From the NCBI GenBank assembly GCA_001661245.1, contig KV454014.1, forward strand, positions 159,179 through 223,178: a DNA stretch of 64,000 bases, given 5' to 3'. The notes beneath the pieces are model-generated. The model made no database searches. It was not told the origin of the DNA and saw only the letters and a program-made list of their open reading frames with translations. Positions 59,398 through 64,000 of the stretch are shown here, in pieces (within the stretch, counting starts at the first letter, position 1; the number at the start of each line of letters is the position of its first letter). The DNA is from Pachysolen tannophilus NRRL Y-2460 (taxonomy: Eukaryota > Ascomycota > Pichiomycetes > Alaninales > Pachysolenaceae). Position numbers and translations under genes: made by a program.

Positions 59398-62300
59398 TTA
59401 ATGTAAAATTGCATCAACTTCTTTCTGATCTTCATCATAACCAACTGGTTTTTTTCTCTCTGGAAAATGCTTTGCTGTTTGGGTACTTCCAGTGCTACTT
59501 ACAGAAAAAATTGCATTTTTATCACTAGAACTACCGGAAATTGACGAACTTCTCTTATCTCTTTGGGTCATCAAAGATGGCAGAAAGGAGGAAGCTTCCC
59601 TCATTTCCAATAAATTATCTTCACCATTATTACTAATATTATGATCATCATCATCATTACTATTATTATCCCTTGGAGGTAATGATGGAGGAACTGGCGC
59701 CATAGCTGTATTTTCCCTTGGTGGTAACTGAGGTGGTAATCCTGGACCATTTGTAGAATCAGTCAGAGAAATTGTATTATTTGTAGTTAACTCTATTCCA
59801 CTTGAGTCTAGACCATAAGCAGTAGATACTTCGGGTGGGCGTTGATCCTGAGGCAAAGAGAACTTACTTCCTAGCAGGTTTGGAGTTTTGGGCAACACCA
59901 TATCAGCCATTGGTTCATAAGTCGGAATTTTGTTAAACATTTGAGAAGACATGCGGCGCATATGTCTTTGATGATTACTTTCGGGACTCGAATTATCTAT
60001 GGTTGGCTTTCTTTCAGGTAAAGAAGGTTTCCGTTCTCTTCTGTGGTGAATCATTTCCGGAGGATTATAAGAATTTTTTTTGGAACTGTCCTCTTTTGAG
60101 TCACTACCATTCGCATATTCATCCAATCCTTCATTTCCTTCACCTTGTCCAAAAGAAATTCCATTGTTTGAAGAGGAAGAAAGTGGGATATCGCCTCCTC
60201 TACGCTTATTGTACCATTTACCCAATTTCCTAATTGACGACGAGATTTGCAGAGAAGTGTACTTCCTTGAAGGATCTAAGTTCGATAAAGTTTCTCCAGA
60301 ATTTTCTGTATTACCACTACGCATACTCAAATGTTTTTGAATACCACTTCTTTTTGATCCTTCTGAACTTTCCAGTTCAATGGACGACCCATCATTTTGA
60401 CTAGTATCATTCAAAATATCTGATTCATTGACTTGTATCTCCCTTTCAAATTCCAATTCTGGAAGACTTTCAGAGTTTTCAGTGTATTTATCATCTGAAT
60501 GTGAAGTATCAGTATCAAAAGATGATGACCCAACACGAGATGCTGTTTGAGCTTGTTTAGTCAAACTTTTAGTCGGAATCTTAATTGAAGATGGCTTCAC
60601 AGACGTACCATTGATTACTTCTAAATTCTTTTTAGCTCTCAGTTTTATAGAACGGTCATGATCATGACTTGTGCCATTACTCACATTAGTACCACCTGTT
60701 GCAGTTTCCAAATCATTAGCATGAATTTCATTTTCATCAGAGGTTATTCCAGAACCAAGATTGTTATATTTAGCAAGATCTTCTTTATTATTTGCAGAAT
60801 TCTTGTACAGCCTATTAGATTTATCCCAAATACCACCTCTGTAAATTTCACCTTCAGTACTACTAAAGGCAAAATCATCCATGTATGGTAAAACAAGACT
60901 TTCTCTTATTGCTTCTTTAAACTTGTTGCTAATCATTTTTGTAATGACACCATAAGTTAATTGTCTTGAACTGACAATTGGTTCTATATCTAAATCTATC
61001 TGAGGCATTTTAGTAAAACCATACCATATTCTATTTGAAGGAGGCGGTTTTATTTTTATTAATAAATTACCAGAAACTTTCAATACCTTGACACGTAAAA
61101 CTAAATTGACTTCTCTAGCTATAAATCTCGAACCAAGATTAATAGTTGCCTTAGTAGAAATTTGGATTGATAATTCACCTTTGTACAAGAAATGTGACTC
61201 AACTTCTAAATCACCTTCAGGAGAAAGTTTCTGTAATCTAGGATGTGTGAAAAATGGAGCTTCATTTCCAACATCAATTTCTTGAATTTGAAAATCATCC
61301 AAAAAACCAGGTTTCTTTATCTTTGTCAATTTTTTTTCAATTCTTTGTTTAACTAAAAGATGAAATTCTTCTGTATCATGTAAAGATAAAAATAACCTTC
61401 CTATAATTGCGTTTAACCATTTTGTAGTTAGTTGTCCCTCTGAAGAATTCAAAGTTTGAATTAGAGTTAGCATATCTTTTGTTTTAAAATGTAAAGTTTT
61501 TGCATATAATGAAGGTTCTATTAAATCTTTTTCTGTAAAAGTTTTTGAATAATCATCATGTTTTAATGCTTTTATTAAATGGAAGTACCAGTCTTCCTTT
61601 TCATGATTTGTATCTGTATGAATGAAAAAAGCGTCTTTTGGAGGTTCGTTATCATCACCTGAATTATTTAAAAAATCTAAAGTTGTCTTTCTTTTAAATT
61701 TTGACATTGATAATCCAAGAATATCAGTAGCTGTTGCTGAATGAGCAGTATTATCTTGGAAATCTTTCTTTAAAATACAAATAGCTGTTCTCTTTGTAAA
61801 CAATTCACCATCTTTTAAATTTCTAGGCCATATTGCAACAACATTGTTTGATAAGACAATTACATTTTGAACATCTTTACATTCTTCGTCTTTATATAAA
61901 AATAAATTCCCATATTTTAAAACTGCAAAATATCTATTTTTTTTCCTAATAGCTTTTAAATTCTTTGATGTTACATTAATATCTGAAGGTAATTGATCTC
62001 CTCCATTATTATCATTAGCACCAAAAGTACTGTTACCGTTACCAGTACCCGCATTTGCGTTTGCGTTTGCGTTTGCGTTCGCATTTGTATTGGCGCCGGC
62101 GCCCGCACCAGTATTAGCCGTTCCTGAACTGCTGCCCTTTATTAACTTTGAATATAGAGATGAATAAGTAGATGAAGTTTTTGCGGGTGCAATTTCATCT
62201 TGTCTTTCCTCATCATCATCTTTATTAATACCAGTTGTATACTGAGGTAATTGATAAAATTCTCTTGTTACAGTTAACCAACCTGAATAATATGCATCAA

Positions 62301-62529
62301 CTCCTGAACTATTCGAATCTTCAAATTCACCAGCTTTTAAATCTTCATATTTAATATCTGAATGATCCTCATAATATTTATCCAATTCATTTTCAACTTC
62401 ATTTTGTGAATTTAAATCAATTTTAGGTAAACTATAATTGAAATAAATAAGCAGAGATATAATAAGTAAAGGAATGAATGTTAAACCACCAATAATATAT
62501 ATCAATAAATAGAATAAAAAAATATTCAT
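59398..62529 (-). CDS. NVJ2: SMP-domain lipid transfer protein Nvj2 (TEX2 family)
   Basis: ER membrane protein of 1043 residues that in yeast acts at nucleus-vacuole and ER-Golgi contacts to move ceramide. The N-terminal membrane anchor is MNIFLFYLLIYIIGGLTFIP with a further hydrophobic stretch (about 5-35). A PH-like region (about 75-340) contains an Ala/Asn-rich insert encoded by GCAAACGC-type repeats near 62050-62110. The SMP domain (about 360-555) shows TTKWLNAIIGRLFLSLHDTE, LLIKIKPPPSNRIWYGFTK and MPQIDLDIEPIVSSRQLTYG. A long Ser-rich tail follows, with a proline motif (LPPQLPPREN, PPSLPPRD). The open frame extends 27 codons upstream without an ATG; the first ATG gives the expected N-terminal anchor. 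Confidence 0.92.
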   Translation of the reverse strand: MNIFLFYLLIYIIGGLTFIPLLIISLLIYFNYSLPKIDLNSQNEVENELDKYYEDHSDIKYEDLKAGEFEDSNSSGVDAYYSGWLTVTREFYQLPQYTTGINKDDDEERQDEIAPAKTSSTYSSLYSKLIKGSSSGTANTGAGAGANTNANANANANANAGTGNGNSTFGANDNNGGDQLPSDINVTSKNLKAIRKKNRYFAVLKYGNLFLYKDEECKDVQNVIVLSNNVVAIWPRNLKDGELFTKRTAICILKKDFQDNTAHSATATDILGLSMSKFKRKTTLDFLNNSGDDNEPPKDAFFIHTDTNHEKEDWYFHLIKALKHDDYSKTFTEKDLIEPSLYAKTLHFKTKDMLTLIQTLNSSEGQLTTKWLNAIIGRLFLSLHDTEEFHLLVKQRIEKKLTKIKKPGFLDDFQIQEIDVGNEAPFFTHPRLQKLSPEGDLEVESHFLYKGELSIQISTKATINLGSRFIAREVNLVLRVKVLKVSGNLLIKIKPPPSNRIWYGFTKMPQIDLDIEPIVSSRQLTYGVITKMISNKFKEAIRESLVLPYMDDFAFSSTEGEIYRGGIWDKSNRLYKNSANNKEDLAKYNNLGSGITSDENEIHANDLETATGGTNVSNGTSHDHDRSIKLRAKKNLEVINGTSVKPSSIKIPTKSLTKQAQTASRVGSSSFDTDTSHSDDKYTENSESLPELEFEREIQVNESDILNDTSQNDGSSIELESSEGSKRSGIQKHLSMRSGNTENSGETLSNLDPSRKYTSLQISSSIRKLGKWYNKRRGGDIPLSSSSNNGISFGQGEGNEGLDEYANGSDSKEDSSKKNSYNPPEMIHHRRERKPSLPERKPTIDNSSPESNHQRHMRRMSSQMFNKIPTYEPMADMVLPKTPNLLGSKFSLPQDQRPPEVSTAYGLDSSGIELTTNNTISLTDSTNGPGLPPQLPPRENTAMAPVPPSLPPRDNNSNDDDDHNISNNGEDNLLEMREASSFLPSLMTQRDKRSSSISGSSSDKNAIFSVSSTGSTQTAKHFPERKKPVGYDEDQKEVDAILH

Positions 62530-62909
62530 CACAAAAAACAAACAAACAAACAAACAAACAAATTTCAAAGCAAAATGAAAGAAAAAATAAATAATTATTT
62601 TTATTTTCACCCAATTATTTTAATTCTTATTTTATCCACTAATACCAATAACATTGACAAGTTAATAATAAAATTAATACATTAATAACAAGACCGTTAA
62701 TTGCTGTTTCAGCAATCAAAATCAATTAAAAGATAAATTTAATATATCACAACAAAGTATTGCAACTACCTAAAACGGAACATTTGGTATCGGTGCACTA
62801 CTGCTACTACTACTAGTTCTATTATTATTATTATTATTATTATTATTACATAAGATATACAGAGTCAACCTGATGGAATCAGCAACTTAAAAGTTCTTTG
62901 TGATTTTAT
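62530..62909. other. NVJ2 promoter and CWC25 3' region
   Basis: AT-rich with (CAAA)n-type repeats next to NVJ2 (about 62537-62562) and an (ATT)n trinucleotide tract near 62821-62846. No gene is seen. Confidence 0.5.
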
Positions 62910-63668
62910 TCAAGATGATGATTTTCGTACTGGAGAAATTTTTTCATCAGAGTTGGTATTTTTGGTCTTACTAGTACTATTATTGGTACTGGAATGATGA
63001 TGATGACGATGACGATGACGATGACTTTTGTGTGAATCATGTCTACTATCTTTCTTTGACACTTTGCTATTAGAATCTTTATCTGATTTTTTAAGTTGAG
63101 AACGAGACGTACTAGATTCTTGTCTCTTGAGAAATTCCAATCTTTTCATTTGTTCCAATTTTAACTTCATCATTGGATCATCACGGGCTTTGTTTAATGC
63201 ATCTCTTTCACTTATTTGAAATTCTTCTTCTTTTTGTTGTTGTTGTTCATCCGATTCAGATTTCAACTGTCCTACAGCTAGCGCTCTTGCTAACCTATCA
63301 TTTTTATCATCTTTAGATTTGATTTTAATTTTATCTTTATTTAATAATAAATTATCTATTCTTTTTTTACCCAAGAGATAATCTTCTTCTTCATCTAATA
63401 TATTTGAACCATTACCATTTTGTTTTGTTGGATCATCATACATCCATTCAATTCTATCCTTAAGTAATTTTGTCTTTAAATGAGGATCATTTTTAATTTG
63501 TAAATCAATTAATTCTTTTCTTTCTTTTTCTTTTTCAAATTCTTTTTGTCTTTCTTTAATTTTTTTATGTTCTTGTAATGCATCTTGTTCCATTTGCCAG
63601 ACTTTTGCCTGGTTTTTCATTAATTTCGGAAACCATGATTTTTTCAAATTTAAATCACCAGGTGCCAT
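62910..63668 (-). CDS. CWC25: Pre-mRNA splicing factor Cwc25
   Basis: Small step-one spliceosome factor that acts after Prp2 to promote branching. The 252 residues begin with the conserved CIR_N module MAPGDLNLKKSWFPKLMKNQ and KVWQMEQDALQEHKKIKERQ. The next conserved block is DRIEWMYDDP. A central charged region with a Gln run (near 63232-63246) and an RS/His-rich C-terminus (KSHRHRHRHHHHSS) follow, typical of Cwc25/CCDC49 proteins. The ATG two codons inside the open frame was preferred to the leading TTG, since MAPGDLNLKKSW is the family start. Confidence 0.92.
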   Translation of the reverse strand: MAPGDLNLKKSWFPKLMKNQAKVWQMEQDALQEHKKIKERQKEFEKEKERKELIDLQIKNDPHLKTKLLKDRIEWMYDDPTKQNGNGSNILDEEEDYLLGKKRIDNLLLNKDKIKIKSKDDKNDRLARALAVGQLKSESDEQQQQKEEEFQISERDALNKARDDPMMKLKLEQMKRLEFLKRQESSTSRSQLKKSDKDSNSKVSKKDSRHDSHKSHRHRHRHHHHSSTNNSTSKTKNTNSDEKISPVRKSSS

Positions 63669-64000
63669 GATCAATCAATAATAATTATTATTTTAAACTT
63701 GTATATGATAATTAATTATAATACATTAATAGAAATAAATTAAAATATATAAAAAAAAAAAGGGTCGTGAATAAATAGGATTTAGATTGAAAGTAAAATT
63801 AAATTTTTTTTTCTTATATAATAATTCCTACGAAATATTAAGTGATAGAATATAGATTGAACGCTAATGAAACTAGATAAAATAAAATGCATTACCCTAA
63901 AAGATCAAATTTATAATTCAATGCAATCAGAGAGCAGCTAAAAATAAAAACTAAAAAAAAAGAAAAGAAAAACTAAAAAAAAAAAAAAAAANAAAAAAAA
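63669..64000. other. CWC25 upstream region, window edge
   Basis: AT-rich promoter sequence that ends in a poly-A tract containing one ambiguous base (63992). No gene is seen. Confidence 0.5.

Overview
This is an AT-rich, intron-poor stretch of a budding-yeast (Saccharomycotina) nuclear chromosome. It carries 27 recognisable protein genes, nearly all of them conserved single-copy yeast genes. No tRNA, rRNA, transposon, LTR or CRISPR array was seen. Only four genes need an intron (GTB1, MRPL17, CKS1, MEC1). Their introns are short, with GTAAGT (three) or GTGCGT (one) donors and an AACTAAC branch site, not the GTATGT/TACTAAC pair typical of Saccharomyces. CTG codons are rare. Where they fall in conserved blocks (GTB1, JEN1, SSQ1), serine or another small or polar residue fits better than leucine, so a CUG-Ser-clade yeast (Candida/Debaryomyces relatives) is the best guess. 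The species itself cannot be named from the sequence.

Layout. 0.8-5.9 kb: glucosidase II beta subunit (GTB1), an F-box/RPEL protein on the other strand, and a JMJD7-like JmjC protein. 5.9-8.2 kb: a long intergenic region holding an assembly gap of 335 N, flanked by two near-identical 189-bp copies that look like unmerged contig ends. 8.2-13 kb: GDS1 converging on the ETF-ubiquinone oxidoreductase gene (CIR2). 13.5-23.8 kb: a run of minus-strand genes, CDC24, ERV46, SIP3/LAM3-like and MRPL17, separated by GC-rich promoter islands. 24.8-33 kb: NRD1, then TGL2 and COQ6 on the minus strand, then FOL1. 34-39.7 kb: GIS2, RTC4, TEX1 and SSQ1. 41.7-47 kb: TYE7, the carboxylate transporter JEN1, an unrecognised frameshifted gene and a small reading frame broken by one stop codon. 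47.5-58.8 kb: HSL7 and CKS1 sharing a promoter, then the checkpoint kinase MEC1. 59.4-63.7 kb: NVJ2 and CWC25.

Functional themes. Cell cycle and checkpoint genes (CDC24, HSL7, CKS1, MEC1) recur, and an MCB-type ACGCGT site lies upstream of CDC24 and in the HSL7-CKS1 intergenic region. Respiratory and mitochondrial genes (CIR2, COQ6, MRPL17, SSQ1, TGL2) and carbon control (TYE7, JEN1) are also frequent. JEN1 has an upstream element that fits the CSRE consensus and a Mig1-type site. RNA biology is represented by NRD1, TEX1, CWC25 and GIS2, lipid transport at contact sites by SIP3 and NVJ2. The genes are not co-functional clusters; this is ordinary euchromatic yeast gene order.

Data quality. 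Two genes (MEC1 and the gene at 45.6-46.4 kb) each carry a one-base shift exactly in an A/T homopolymer, and adding one base restores a sensible protein. Homopolymer under-calling in the assembly is the simplest explanation. Many start codons below were moved from an open frame's first near-cognate triplet to the first in-frame ATG. I found no convincing new biological system; the best leads are regulatory or structural.
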